Below are positions 37,075 to 46,069 of a stretch of DNA of 64,000 nt, piece after piece. The stretch lies in assembly GCF_025960985.1 (NCBI RefSeq), contig NZ_JAOQMX010000001.1:124001-188000 (forward strand). Direction: 5' to 3'. The translations under genes were made by a program, and so were the position numbers. This DNA is from Flavobacterium psychraerolatum. Its GTDB lineage: Bacteria; Bacteroidota; Bacteroidia; Flavobacteriales; Flavobacteriaceae. The stretch's first letter is position 1. Every line of letters starts with the position of its first letter. Below the pieces are notes generated by a model. That model made no database searches, was not told where the DNA came from, and saw nothing but the letters and a program-made list of their open reading frames with translations.

Positions 37075-37950
37075 TTATTGTAAAAAAATAAGATTACGGG
37101 ATAACCCGCTAAACTTTGTACGTTTTAAAGGAGACCCTTTGAAAATAACCTGAAAAGTTTCTTCAGTAATGTCTTCCCAATCTTTTTTAGACATTGATAA
37201 CATTTCGGGTTTAGCATTAAATAATGGTTCATTATGTGGTTTTGAAAATCGATTCCAAGGACAAACATCTTGGCAAATATCACAACCAAAAGCCCATTCA
37301 TCAAAATGACCTTTCATTTCCAAAGGAATATTTTCTTTCAATTCAATAGTAAAATAAGAAATACACTTACTACCATCGACCACATACGGTGAGGCAATAG
37401 CTTGAGTTGGACAAGCGTCTAAACAAGCAGTACAAGAACCACAATGATCTGTTACAGCATGATCATAGTCTAATTCTAAATCAATGATAAGTTCGGCTAT
37501 AAAATAAAAAGAACCTACTTTTTGAGTAATAAGATTACTATTTTTACCTATCCAACCCAAACCAGACTTAGCAGCCCAAGCTCTATCAAGTACGGGAGCA
37601 GAGTCTACAAAGGCACGACCAGCTACATCTCCAATTTCGGATTGTATAGAAAACAATAATTCGTTAAGCTTATCCTTAATTACTAAATGATAATCGGTAC
37701 CATAGGCATATTTTGAGATTTTATAAGTGTTTGCAACTTGAACTTTTTCTGGGTAATAATTTAATAGAAGAGAAATAACAGATTTACTTCCTTCTACTAA
37801 TTTGGTTGTATCTAAACGTTTATCAAAATGGTTCTCCATATAGGACATTTTACCATTATGATTATTATTAAGCCAATCTTCCAACCTAGGTGCTTCATCC
37901 TCTAAAAAAATAGATTTTGATATACCACAAGACAAAAACCCGAGGCGCAT
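37075..37950 (-). CDS. queG: Epoxyqueuosine reductase QueG (first ATG may not be the true start)
   Basis: From the first ATG the protein has 291 residues, about 15 short of typical QueG. It has the cobalamin-binding N-domain ([10 protein letters not shown], then YGTDYH) and two [4Fe-4S] motifs ([12 protein letters not shown] and [12 protein letters not shown]). It reduces epoxyqueuosine in tRNA to queuosine. The frame is open upstream to 38010 and encodes NTEFIKSEA directly before the ATG, which looks like the conserved first helix of QueG. No ATG, GTG or TTG exists there. A rare start such as ATT at 37992 is possible. Confidence 0.9.
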   Translation of the reverse strand: MRLGFLSCGISKSIFLEDEAPRLEDWLNNNHNGKMSYMENHFDKRLDTTKLVEGSKSVISLLLNYYPEKVQVANTYKISKYAYGTDYHLVIKDKLNELLFSIQSEIGDVAGRAFVDSAPVLDRAWAAKSGLGWIGKNSNLITQKVGSFYFIAELIIDLELDYDHAVTDHCGSCTACLDACPTQAIASPYVVDGSKCISYFTIELKENIPLEMKGHFDEWAFGCDICQDVCPWNRFSKPHNEPLFNAKPEMLSMSKKDWEDITEETFQVIFKGSPLKRTKFSGLSRNLIFLQ

Positions 37951-38085
37951 AGCTTCAGATTTTATGAATTCAGTATTTTTAAATTTAGAAATAAAATAGG
38001 GATTAAAGGTTTAATATTTGATCTGATTAGTTGACTGCTTTTTATGAATAGAAATATATAAAGCAAAGGCAAGAAATATATAAAA

Positions 38086-39108
38086 TTAAAAAAGACCACC
38101 TTGGGTATTTGTTTTGATTCTACCAAGATGCCTATAAGCTTTATCTGTAACTTCACGTCCGCGAGGCGTACGCATGATGAATCCTTCCTGAATAAGAAAA
38201 GGCTCATAAACTTCCTCAACAGTTTCACTACTCTCCGAAACAGCTGTAGCCAATGTGGATAAGCCCACAGGACCGCCCTTAAACTTATCAATTATAGTGA
38301 CAAGAATTTTATTATCCATCTCATCCAAACCATGAGCATCAACATTTAGTGCTTTTAAACTGTAACGAGCAATCTCAATATCAATCGTCCCATTACCTTT
38401 AATTTGTGCAAAATCACGAACACGACGTAACAAAGCATTTGCAATACGAGGTGTACCACGACTACGTCCTGCTATCTCTATTGCAGCATCATATGAGATA
38501 GGCATTTTTAAAATAGCCGCTGAGCGTTCTACAATAGATGTTAAAAGTTCAGTTGTATAGTATTGTAAACGAGATGATATTCCAAAACGAGCACGCATGG
38601 GAGCAGTCAATAAGCCAGAACGAGTTGTAGCTCCAATTAATGTAAAAGGATTTAAATTAATTTGAACAGTTCTAGCGTTAGGACCAGACTCTATCATAAT
38701 ATCGATCTTAAAATCCTCCATTGCTGAATATAAATATTCCTCAACAATAGGACTCAAACGATGAATTTCATCAATAAACAAAACATCACGTTCGTCAAGA
38801 TTAGTTAACAAACCAGCTAAATCTCCTGGCTTATCTAAAACTGGACCAGAGGTGATTTTAATCCCCACTTCCAATTCATTAGCAAGAATATTAGCCAAAG
38901 TAGTTTTCCCTAAACCAGGAGGTCCATGAAAAAGTGTATGATCTAATGCTTCATTTCGCTGATTTGCTGCAGCAACAAAAACTTTTAAATTTTCTAAAAC
39001 CTGATCTTGACCTGCAAAATCATCAAATGACAAGGGTCTTAATTTTTTTTCGAGATCAAATTCTTCTGAACCGTAACCACTTGTTGTAGGATCTAAATTT
39101 TCATTCAT
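38086..39108 (-). CDS. ruvB: Holliday junction helicase RuvB
   Basis: A 340-residue AAA+ ATPase with Walker [12 protein letters not shown], Walker [10 protein letters not shown], sensor GATTRSG, the beta-hairpin region, and a winged-helix C-terminus ([17 protein letters not shown]). It forms the hexameric ring that drives branch migration with RuvA. A TATCTTTG promoter element ends only 5 bases before the ATG, so the mRNA may start at or very near the start codon. It precedes queG on the same strand. Confidence 0.97.
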   Translation of the reverse strand: MNENLDPTTSGYGSEEFDLEKKLRPLSFDDFAGQDQVLENLKVFVAAANQRNEALDHTLFHGPPGLGKTTLANILANELEVGIKITSGPVLDKPGDLAGLLTNLDERDVLFIDEIHRLSPIVEEYLYSAMEDFKIDIMIESGPNARTVQINLNPFTLIGATTRSGLLTAPMRARFGISSRLQYYTTELLTSIVERSAAILKMPISYDAAIEIAGRSRGTPRIANALLRRVRDFAQIKGNGTIDIEIARYSLKALNVDAHGLDEMDNKILVTIIDKFKGGPVGLSTLATAVSESSETVEEVYEPFLIQEGFIMRTPRGREVTDKAYRHLGRIKTNTQGGLF

Positions 39109-39112
39109 CTGA

Positions 39113-39120
39113 CAAAGATA
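39113..39120 (-). promoter_or_regulatory. -7 promoter element of ruvB (nearly leaderless)
   Basis: Reads TATCTTTG on the minus strand, an exact TAnnTTTG match, with its G five bases from the ATG at 39108. The transcript would have almost no 5' untranslated region. Confidence 0.45.
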
Positions 39121-39141
39121 TAATAAAGTTTCAACTAAATA

Positions 39142-39172
39142 AAAATGCCTTTCTATTACAGAAAGGCATTTT
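39142..39172 (-). terminator. Rho-independent terminator after coxA
   Basis: AAAATGCCTTTCT pairs perfectly with AGAAAGGCATTTT over a 5-base loop and continues into TTTTTATTT on the minus strand. It marks the end of the act-cox operon. Confidence 0.9.
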
Positions 39173-39189
39173 AAAAATATTTTTAATTT

Positions 39190-40986
39190 CTAGTGATGTA
39201 AAACTTCTTCACCAGGTTTCATTGGTACATTTTGAGGAACAAAATCTTCTTCATGATTTGGATTAGAATAATCATAAGGCCATCTATGTACTTCAGGAAT
39301 CGCTCCTGGCCAGTTACCATGAATATGTTCTACTGGTGTAGTCCATTCTAATGTATTAGATCTCCAAGGATTTTGTGTTGCTTTTGCGCCATAAAAAATA
39401 CTACTAAAGAAATTGTAAAGAAAGACCAATTGAAAAACCCCACCAACTAATGCGAAGGTTGTTATCAATACATTTACGTTTTGCAAATCATCAAACAATG
39501 GAAAGTTAGTATTTGTATAGTAACGTCTTGGTAAACCAGCTAATCCAATAAAGTGCATCGGGAAGAAAACACCATAAGCACAAACTGCAGTAACCCAAAA
39601 GTGAACATATCCCATATTTTTATTTAACATTCTTCCAAACATTTTTGGAAACCAATGGTAAATACCTGCAAACATACCGTAAAGAGCAGAAATACCCATT
39701 ACCAAGTGAAAGTGAGCAATTACAAAATAAGTATCATGAACGTTAATATCTAATGTACTGTCTCCTAAAATAATACCAGTTAAACCACCAGTTATAAAAG
39801 TAGAAATCATTCCGATAGAAAATAACATAGCGGGATTCAATTGCAAATTACCTTTCCATAAAGTTGTGATCCAGTTAAATGCTTTCACAGCCGACGGTAT
39901 TGCAATCAATAATGTGGTAAAAGTAAATACTGATCCTAAAAATGGATTCATACCAGAGATAAACATATGGTGTCCCCAAACAATTGTAGATAAAAATGCA
40001 ATTGCAAGAACAGACATAATCATCGCTCTATACCCAAAAATTGGTTTACGAGAGTTTGTAGCTAAAATTTCAGATACAAGTCCCATCGCAGGTAAGATAA
40101 CGATATATACTTCTGGATGTCCTAAGAACCAGAATAAATGCTCAAACAAAACAGGTGAACCACCTTGATAATGCAAAACCTCACCAGCGATATAAATATC
40201 AGATAAGAAGAAAGAAGTACCAAAACTTCTATCAAAAATCAACAATAAAGCAGCTGATAATAAAACTGGAAAAGAAACAACACCAATAATTGCAGTTACA
40301 AAAAATGTCCAAATAGTCAAAGGTAGCCTAGTCATAGACATTCCTTTTGTTCTAAGATTAATAACTGTTACAATATAATTTAACGACCCCATTAATGAAG
40401 AAGCAATAAATATTGCCATAGAGATCAACCATAATGTCATCCCCATTCCAGAACCAGGAATAGCCTGAGGTAAAGCACTCAAGGGAGGATAAATTGTCCA
40501 CCCAGCAGAGGCAGGACCAGCTTCAACAAATAATGAACTTAACATAATAACAGCAGACAAAAAGAACATCCAATAGGAAATCATATTCATGAATCCAGAG
40601 GCCATATCTCTTGCACCAATTTGAAGTGGTATTAATAAATTACTAAACGTACCACTTAATCCGGCCGTCAATACAAAGAAAACCATTATAGTTCCATGAA
40701 TTGTTACCAATGCTAAATAGACATCATTCTTCATAACTCCATCTGGAGCCCATTTATCACCTAACAAAACATTAAATATTTTGAAAGATTCTTCAGGCCA
40801 TGCTAATTGCATCCTGAAAAGCATAGACATTGTAATCCCTATAACTCCCATAATAATACCTGTAATAAGGTATTGTTTGGCAATCATTTTATGATCAATA
40901 CTAAAAATATATTTAGTAATGAATGTATCTTTATGATGATGTTCGTGTTCGTGATCCACTACGTGATCGTGACCTTCTGCTGACAT
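39190..40986 (-). CDS. coxA: Cytochrome c oxidase subunit I
   Basis: A 598-residue heme-copper oxidase core with 12 or more membrane helices. It contains the low-spin heme/CuB region WFLGHPEVYIVILPAMG, the CuB histidine pair in WGHHMFISGM, and HDTYFVIAHFHLVMG with heme ligands. The glutamate in GHPEVY places it with A-type oxidases. The N-terminus is histidine-rich (GHDHVVDHEHEHHHKD) and could bind metal. It is the last gene of the long act-cox operon, 31 bases after subunit II, followed by a strong terminator. Confidence 0.96.
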   Translation of the reverse strand: MSAEGHDHVVDHEHEHHHKDTFITKYIFSIDHKMIAKQYLITGIIMGVIGITMSMLFRMQLAWPEESFKIFNVLLGDKWAPDGVMKNDVYLALVTIHGTIMVFFVLTAGLSGTFSNLLIPLQIGARDMASGFMNMISYWMFFLSAVIMLSSLFVEAGPASAGWTIYPPLSALPQAIPGSGMGMTLWLISMAIFIASSLMGSLNYIVTVINLRTKGMSMTRLPLTIWTFFVTAIIGVVSFPVLLSAALLLIFDRSFGTSFFLSDIYIAGEVLHYQGGSPVLFEHLFWFLGHPEVYIVILPAMGLVSEILATNSRKPIFGYRAMIMSVLAIAFLSTIVWGHHMFISGMNPFLGSVFTFTTLLIAIPSAVKAFNWITTLWKGNLQLNPAMLFSIGMISTFITGGLTGIILGDSTLDINVHDTYFVIAHFHLVMGISALYGMFAGIYHWFPKMFGRMLNKNMGYVHFWVTAVCAYGVFFPMHFIGLAGLPRRYYTNTNFPLFDDLQNVNVLITTFALVGGVFQLVFLYNFFSSIFYGAKATQNPWRSNTLEWTTPVEHIHGNWPGAIPEVHRWPYDYSNPNHEEDFVPQNVPMKPGEEVLHH

Positions 40987-41017
40987 ATAAGTTTACTTTA
41001 AATTTTCTTAATAAATA

Positions 41018-42163
41018 TTATTTAACTGCTACTACTGGAGCAACAATTACTGAGTCTTTTAAAATTGTATCACCTCCTACAGTTGGGGCTGGAGTATTTG
41101 CATCTTTAACTTGTACAGCTAATAAAGTTTGCTCTTTAATCCATTTTTTATAATCCTCTGGAGTATCAACAATTATCTTCATTTGCATATTGTAGTGGGA
41201 AGCACCACAAATTTTGTTACAAAGTAATAAATAATCAAAAGTATAAGGATCCAAAGCAGTACCACCTTTAGCTACCAATTCAATAGACTTCTTGGCTCTT
41301 AAATCGTTTATATGAGCAACTTTTTCAATCATGTAAGGTAACTCTCTGTATTCTGATGTAGTGAAGATTGGCTCAAAAGCAAATTCAGTAACCATACCAG
41401 GAACACAATTCATTTGCGCTCTAAAATGAGGCATATAAGCTGAGTGTAAAACATCTTGAGATCTCATTTTAAAATGTATCTTTCTTCCTTTTGGAATATG
41501 CAATTCAGAAACTACAATATCATCTTGAGCATTAGGATCAGACATATCAACACCTAAAGTATTAATACCCTCAATATACCTAACATTTGCTTTACCAAGT
41601 ACATTATCTTCACCCGCATAACGAGCAGTCCACTTAAATTGTTGAGCATATAACTCGATCACCACAGTGTCTTCTTCGTCATCAATAAACATAATATTGG
41701 TCCAAGCATATAAACCATAAAGGATTAATCCAGCCAAAACTACTGCCGGTATAATACTCCAAACAGCCTCTAGTTTGTTGTTATCTGCAAAATACATTGC
41801 CTTTTGACCTTCTTTACCTCTATACTTAAATGAAAAATAATGAATCAATACTTGTGTAATTGCTTGTACAATAAACAATAGAACCCATGAAATATTCATT
41901 AAGTTATCTACTAAAGCACCATGTGCGGAAGCAGGAGTGTGAAGAACTAACCCACCCCATGTAAACAAACCATAAATGGTAAGTATATATATGAAAGCTA
42001 GAAAACCAAACATCAAATAACCCTGAACATTATTATCGTTATCATTAGCCACTTGCGAATTGTCCACATTTGAACCTACTTGAGTAAGATCAAATATCTT
42101 GGTCAATTGCCACAAAGCAACTGCTAATAAAACTAAAACTATAATTACCAACAAACTTGTCAT
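41018..42163 (-). CDS. coxB: Cytochrome c oxidase subunit II
   Basis: A 381-residue protein. It has three predicted membrane helices (about 2-20, 50-72, 96-118 and a further one near 132-150). A periplasmic cupredoxin domain follows, with the CuA site complete: the first histidine in VLHSAYMPHFRAQMNCVPG and the C-x3-C-x3-H-x2-M set in CNKICGASHYNM. No cytochrome c domain follows, so this is aa3-type and not caa3-type. It lies 18 bases after actF and 31 before coxA. Confidence 0.95.
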   Translation of the reverse strand: MTSLLVIIVLVLLAVALWQLTKIFDLTQVGSNVDNSQVANDNDNNVQGYLMFGFLAFIYILTIYGLFTWGGLVLHTPASAHGALVDNLMNISWVLLFIVQAITQVLIHYFSFKYRGKEGQKAMYFADNNKLEAVWSIIPAVVLAGLILYGLYAWTNIMFIDDEEDTVVIELYAQQFKWTARYAGEDNVLGKANVRYIEGINTLGVDMSDPNAQDDIVVSELHIPKGRKIHFKMRSQDVLHSAYMPHFRAQMNCVPGMVTEFAFEPIFTTSEYRELPYMIEKVAHINDLRAKKSIELVAKGGTALDPYTFDYLLLCNKICGASHYNMQMKIIVDTPEDYKKWIKEQTLLAVQVKDANTPAPTVGGDTILKDSVIVAPVVAVK

Positions 42164-42181
42164 CTGTTTATCTCTTTAAAA

Positions 42182-43531
42182 TTAATAATGAAAATGTTTA
42201 CTTTCTTCTATAAATGGATTTCTCTTTGGCAACAATGGATTTTTACTTAATGCAGTAAACACAGTAAATATGAATAATCCAAGGAAGAAAAGAACCGATG
42301 AAATTTCAGAAACACCAATAAACCAACGGTCTCCAACTGTTCCAGGCATAATCATATTAAAGAAATCTATATAATGTCCAGCTAAAATAACAACACCAGC
42401 CATTACAATAACCCAACTAAGTCTTTTGAAATCAGTATTTAACAATATCAATAATGGAAACACAAAGTTCATTACGATAGCACCGAAGAAAGGTAAGTTA
42501 TATAATTGAATTCTTGTAATAAAATAAGTAATCTCTTCAGGAATATTAGCATACCAAACTAACATGAATTGAGAAAACCATAAATAGGTCCAAAAGATAC
42601 TAATACCGAACATAAATTTAGCTAAATCATGAATATGACTTGTATTTACATATTCTAGAAAACCTTTAGATTTTAAATAAACAGTAACTAAAGCTATAGT
42701 AGTAATACCACTAACAAAGAAACTAGCAAAAACATACCATCCAAATAATGTACTAAACCAATGAGGATCAACAGACATTATCCAATCCCAAGACATAATA
42801 GACTCAGAAACGATAAAAAAGACTAAGAACCCAGCTGTTATTTTAAAATTCTTTTTATAAAAAGAGTTATCATTAGCTCCGTCTTGTGCAACACAATACT
42901 TAGCAGTATAAAATCTATACAAATTCCAACCAGCCAAAAATATAGCTGCTCTTAAAATCCAAAAAGGAAAATTTAAATAACCTACTTTATTAGCTATAAG
43001 TTCATCGTGTGCAACTACTTCGGGATCTAACCAAATAAATAAATGATTAAAATGTAAACCACACAAAATTAAAAATATAAAAAATATAGCAGAACCAACA
43101 GGCAGATAAGCGGTAATTGCTTGCATAACCCTAAACAATACTGGAGACCAACCAGCTTGAGCTACAATTTGAATAGCATAGAATGCTAAAGTTCCCATTG
43201 CTATCAACATAAAAAAGATACAAGCAACATATAATGCAGCCCATGGTTTGTTTTGCAACTGGTGCAAAACGTGATTTAAATGCTCAGTATGTTCAGCATC
43301 ATGGTGAGCAACTTCAGCATTGTCATGGCTAATAGTACCATGTGCTTCATCTGCCACTTTAGTTTCTTCATGATGTTCAGCACCATGGCCATCATGACTT
43401 TCAGCAGCAAGAAGTGTTTCAACTTCTTGAATATCCTTAGGTGCATTCAAAAAACCATATCCTATCCCCAATATACCAATGGCCATAAGGATAAAAGAAA
43501 AAGTTTTTAATTTACTTGAAAATGTATACAT
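42182..43531 (-). CDS. actF: Alternative complex III subunit ActF (quinone-binding membrane subunit)
   Basis: A 449-residue NrfD-like membrane protein. Ten or so helices are visible from FILMAIGILGIGYGF to SSVLFFLGLFIFTVFTAL. A His-rich linker (residues about 45-80) follows the first helix. The ATG at 43531 (MYTFSSKLKTF) is preferred over one 9 codons upstream, because the earlier part overlaps nothing recognisable and the signal-like helix begins here. ActF is the second menaquinol-binding-type subunit, paralogous to ActC, in the last position of the act genes. Confidence 0.9.
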   Translation of the reverse strand: MYTFSSKLKTFSFILMAIGILGIGYGFLNAPKDIQEVETLLAAESHDGHGAEHHEETKVADEAHGTISHDNAEVAHHDAEHTEHLNHVLHQLQNKPWAALYVACIFFMLIAMGTLAFYAIQIVAQAGWSPVLFRVMQAITAYLPVGSAIFFIFLILCGLHFNHLFIWLDPEVVAHDELIANKVGYLNFPFWILRAAIFLAGWNLYRFYTAKYCVAQDGANDNSFYKKNFKITAGFLVFFIVSESIMSWDWIMSVDPHWFSTLFGWYVFASFFVSGITTIALVTVYLKSKGFLEYVNTSHIHDLAKFMFGISIFWTYLWFSQFMLVWYANIPEEITYFITRIQLYNLPFFGAIVMNFVFPLLILLNTDFKRLSWVIVMAGVVILAGHYIDFFNMIMPGTVGDRWFIGVSEISSVLFFLGLFIFTVFTALSKNPLLPKRNPFIEESKHFHY

Positions 43532-43558
43532 ATCTATTACGATCAGTTTGTTCAACAA

Positions 43559-44104
43559 TTATAATTGGCTCTTAAGTTTCAAAACATAGTCAGCAACTAA
43601 CCAACGTTCGTGTGCACTTAATTGATTAGCATGAGAACCCATAGCATTTAAACCATAAGTCTCTACGAAAAAAACACTTCCTTCAGTAATCACCCTATCT
43701 TTATAATTTGGGACCCCAAGAAATTTTTCTCTTTCTACTAACTTTCCTTTACCATTTCCAGCTGCTCCATGACAACTGATACAATAAATATCAAAAAGCT
43801 CTTTTCCTTTTCCTGAATTACGATCTAACGAATCCAAAGGAGACTTTGAATTAGCTTTTGCCAATTCATAACCTGCAGTAGAATTTTCATATTCGTAAGG
43901 TTCAAAACCTCTCTTAATAGTACCATCTGGAGGAAGTTGACCTTCTTTACCATTTTTGAAAGCAGCAGATTCAGAATAAGTTTCATATCCTACTGATTCA
44001 TACATATTAGGAAAGTATTGATAGTTCGGTGCTTTATCATTATGACATGATGCCACTAAAATAGTGATGCCTAATAAAAGTGCTGTTTTATATACCCTTT
44101 TCAT
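43559..44104 (-). CDS. actE: Alternative complex III subunit ActE (monoheme cytochrome c lipoprotein)
   Basis: A 181-residue protein with signal peptide and lipobox (GITILVASC). It has one heme-binding motif, CISCHG (in IYCISCHGAAGNGKG), and the distal methionine candidate in NAMGSHANQL. It carries electrons from the pentaheme ActA to the oxidase. The ATG at 44104 (MKRVYKT) gives a proper lipoprotein signal, whereas the open frame 7 codons upstream overlaps actD. It lies between actF and actD in the operon. Confidence 0.92.
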   Translation of the reverse strand: MKRVYKTALLLGITILVASCHNDKAPNYQYFPNMYESVGYETYSESAAFKNGKEGQLPPDGTIKRGFEPYEYENSTAGYELAKANSKSPLDSLDRNSGKGKELFDIYCISCHGAAGNGKGKLVEREKFLGVPNYKDRVITEGSVFFVETYGLNAMGSHANQLSAHERWLVADYVLKLKSQL

Positions 44105-44111
44105 ATCTTTA

Positions 44112-44636
44112 TTAATGCTTTTCAATTATTTTAACTTCTACAGCTCCAGTTCCTTGGAAGAAAGAAACTAGTTCTTCTTCATTTCCATTAACAGCCACTT
44201 CCATTAAAAAGTGATCATCAGTTGTTCTTACATCTGGATTTTCAGCTTCTTTAAATGGCCACAATCTACTTCTCATATAAAAAGTAATTACCATAAGGTG
44301 AGCTGCAAAAAACACAGTCATCTCAAACATAATAGGCACAAAAGCAGGCATATTTTCAATATAGCTAAAACTTGGTTTTCCACCAATATCCTGTGGCCAA
44401 TCTTGGATCATTACAAAATTCATCATCCAGGTAGCAAATGAAATACCTATACAACCGTATATGAATGAACAAATAGCTAATCTTGTAGGCGCAAGTCCCA
44501 TTGCTTTATCCAATCCGTGAACGGGGAATGGAGTAAAAACTTCTTCAATATGATGATGAGCTGCACGGGTTTTCTTAACCGCATCCATCAATATATCATC
44601 GTCATTATAAATGGCGTATATTACTTTATTACTCAT
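44112..44636 (-). CDS. actD: Alternative complex III subunit ActD (DUF3341)
   Basis: A 174-residue membrane protein of the DUF3341 family with an N-terminal domain (KVIYAIYNDDDILMDAVKKTRAAH), the conserved EVFTPFPVHGLDKAMGL segment, and two membrane helices (about 55-78 and 95-117). ActD stabilises the membrane part of the complex. Its start overlaps the actC stop by 8 bases, indicating translational coupling. Confidence 0.93.
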   Translation of the reverse strand: MSNKVIYAIYNDDDILMDAVKKTRAAHHHIEEVFTPFPVHGLDKAMGLAPTRLAICSFIYGCIGISFATWMMNFVMIQDWPQDIGGKPSFSYIENMPAFVPIMFEMTVFFAAHLMVITFYMRSRLWPFKEAENPDVRTTDDHFLMEVAVNGNEEELVSFFQGTGAVEVKIIEKH

Positions 44637-46032
44637 GGTGTGAATCTTTATTTGCTTCTCTTTCTCTAATATAATTATCTCCAGTTCCTTTCAAAATTGT
44701 CTTAATCTCCGCTTGAGCAATCACTGGGAATGTTCTAGAGTATAATAAAAACAAAACAAAGAAGAAACCAATTGTTCCAATGAAAATTCCAATATCTATA
44801 AATGTTGGAGAAAACATAGTCCAAGATGATGGTAAATAATCTCTATGCAATGAAGTAACAATAATTACAAAACGCTCAAACCACATTCCAATGTTAACCA
44901 CTATAGATAAAACAAAAGAAAAGATTATACTAGTTCTAAGTTTTTTAAACCACATAAATTGAGGTGACAAAACATTACATGACATCATTAATAAATATGC
45001 CCACCAGTATGGCCCTGTTGCTCTGTTTAAGAAAGCGTATTGTTCGTATTCTACTCCAGAGTACCATGCGACAAATAATTCAGTAATATAAGCTACACCT
45101 ACAATAGAACCCGTAATCATGATGACAATATTCATCAATTCAATATGTTGTAATGTAATGTATGCTTCAAGGTTTGAAACTTTTCTCATAATGATTAACA
45201 AAGTGTTCACCATTGCAAAACCAGAAAATACAGCTCCTGCCACAAAGTATGGAGGAAAAATTGTTGTATGCCATCCAGGTATTACAGAAGTAGCAAAATC
45301 CATCGATACAATAGTATGAACAGAAAGAACAAGTGGAGTTGCTAAACCTGCAAGAACCAAAGATACTTCCTCAAAACGTTGCCAATCTTTTGCTCTACCA
45401 CTCCAACCAAAACTAACAATTGAATAAATTCTTTTATTAAAAGGTGTTACCGCCCTATCTCTTAGCATAGCAAAATCAGGTAATAAACCAGTCCACCAGA
45501 AAACTAATGAAACTGACAAATACGTAGAAATTGCAAATACATCCCAAAGTAATGGTGAGTTAAAGTTAACCCATAATGATCCAAATTGATTCGGTATTGG
45601 CAATACCCAATAAGCTAACCATGGACGACCCATGTGGATAATTGGGAACAAACCTGCTTGAACAACAGAGAAAATAGTCATTGCTTCTGCAGAACGGTTA
45701 ATAGCCATTCTCCATCTTTGACGGAATAGTAATAGTACTGCTGAAATCAGAGTTCCTGCGTGACCAATACCAACCCACCAAACGAAGTTAGTAATATCCC
45801 AAGCCCATCCAACGGTTTTATTCAAACCCCATGAACCGATACCTGTAGACACGGTGTAAATTATACAACCTATTCCCCAAAGGAAAGCGGTTAACGCGAT
45901 CGTAAATACAATCCACCAATGTTTATTAGCTTTTCCCTCAACAGGAGCAGCTACATCAACTGTTACATCGTGATAGCTTCTATCACCTATAACTAAAGGT
46001 TTCCTAATGCTTGATTCGTAGTGAGACGACAT
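44629..46032 (-). CDS. actC: Alternative complex III subunit ActC (NrfD-like quinol-binding subunit)
   Basis: A 467-residue protein with about ten membrane helices and the NrfD-family pattern (GIGHAGTLISAVLLLFRQRWR, GRPWLAYWVLPIPNQFGSLW, then SVHTIVSMDFA). It is the main menaquinol-oxidising membrane subunit of alternative complex III and pairs with ActF. The N-terminal 40 residues are hydrophilic. It overlaps actD by 8 bases and follows actB by 37 bases. Confidence 0.95.
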   Translation of the reverse strand: MSSHYESSIRKPLVIGDRSYHDVTVDVAAPVEGKANKHWWIVFTIALTAFLWGIGCIIYTVSTGIGSWGLNKTVGWAWDITNFVWWVGIGHAGTLISAVLLLFRQRWRMAINRSAEAMTIFSVVQAGLFPIIHMGRPWLAYWVLPIPNQFGSLWVNFNSPLLWDVFAISTYLSVSLVFWWTGLLPDFAMLRDRAVTPFNKRIYSIVSFGWSGRAKDWQRFEEVSLVLAGLATPLVLSVHTIVSMDFATSVIPGWHTTIFPPYFVAGAVFSGFAMVNTLLIIMRKVSNLEAYITLQHIELMNIVIMITGSIVGVAYITELFVAWYSGVEYEQYAFLNRATGPYWWAYLLMMSCNVLSPQFMWFKKLRTSIIFSFVLSIVVNIGMWFERFVIIVTSLHRDYLPSSWTMFSPTFIDIGIFIGTIGFFFVLFLLYSRTFPVIAQAEIKTILKGTGDNYIREREANKDSHHE

Positions 46033-46069
46033 AATCCTTTATATGTTTCTAATTAATAATTATTTTTTA

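Noticed and set aside
37962..38291. 109-residue minus-strand frame overlapping ruvB and queG
   Set aside because: It is out of frame with both well-supported genes, begins inside ruvB, and its sequence shows no domain or natural composition.
41018..42163. Naming the oxidase caa3-type
   Set aside because: Subunit II ends soon after the CuA site and has no CxxCH, so aa3-type is the better description.
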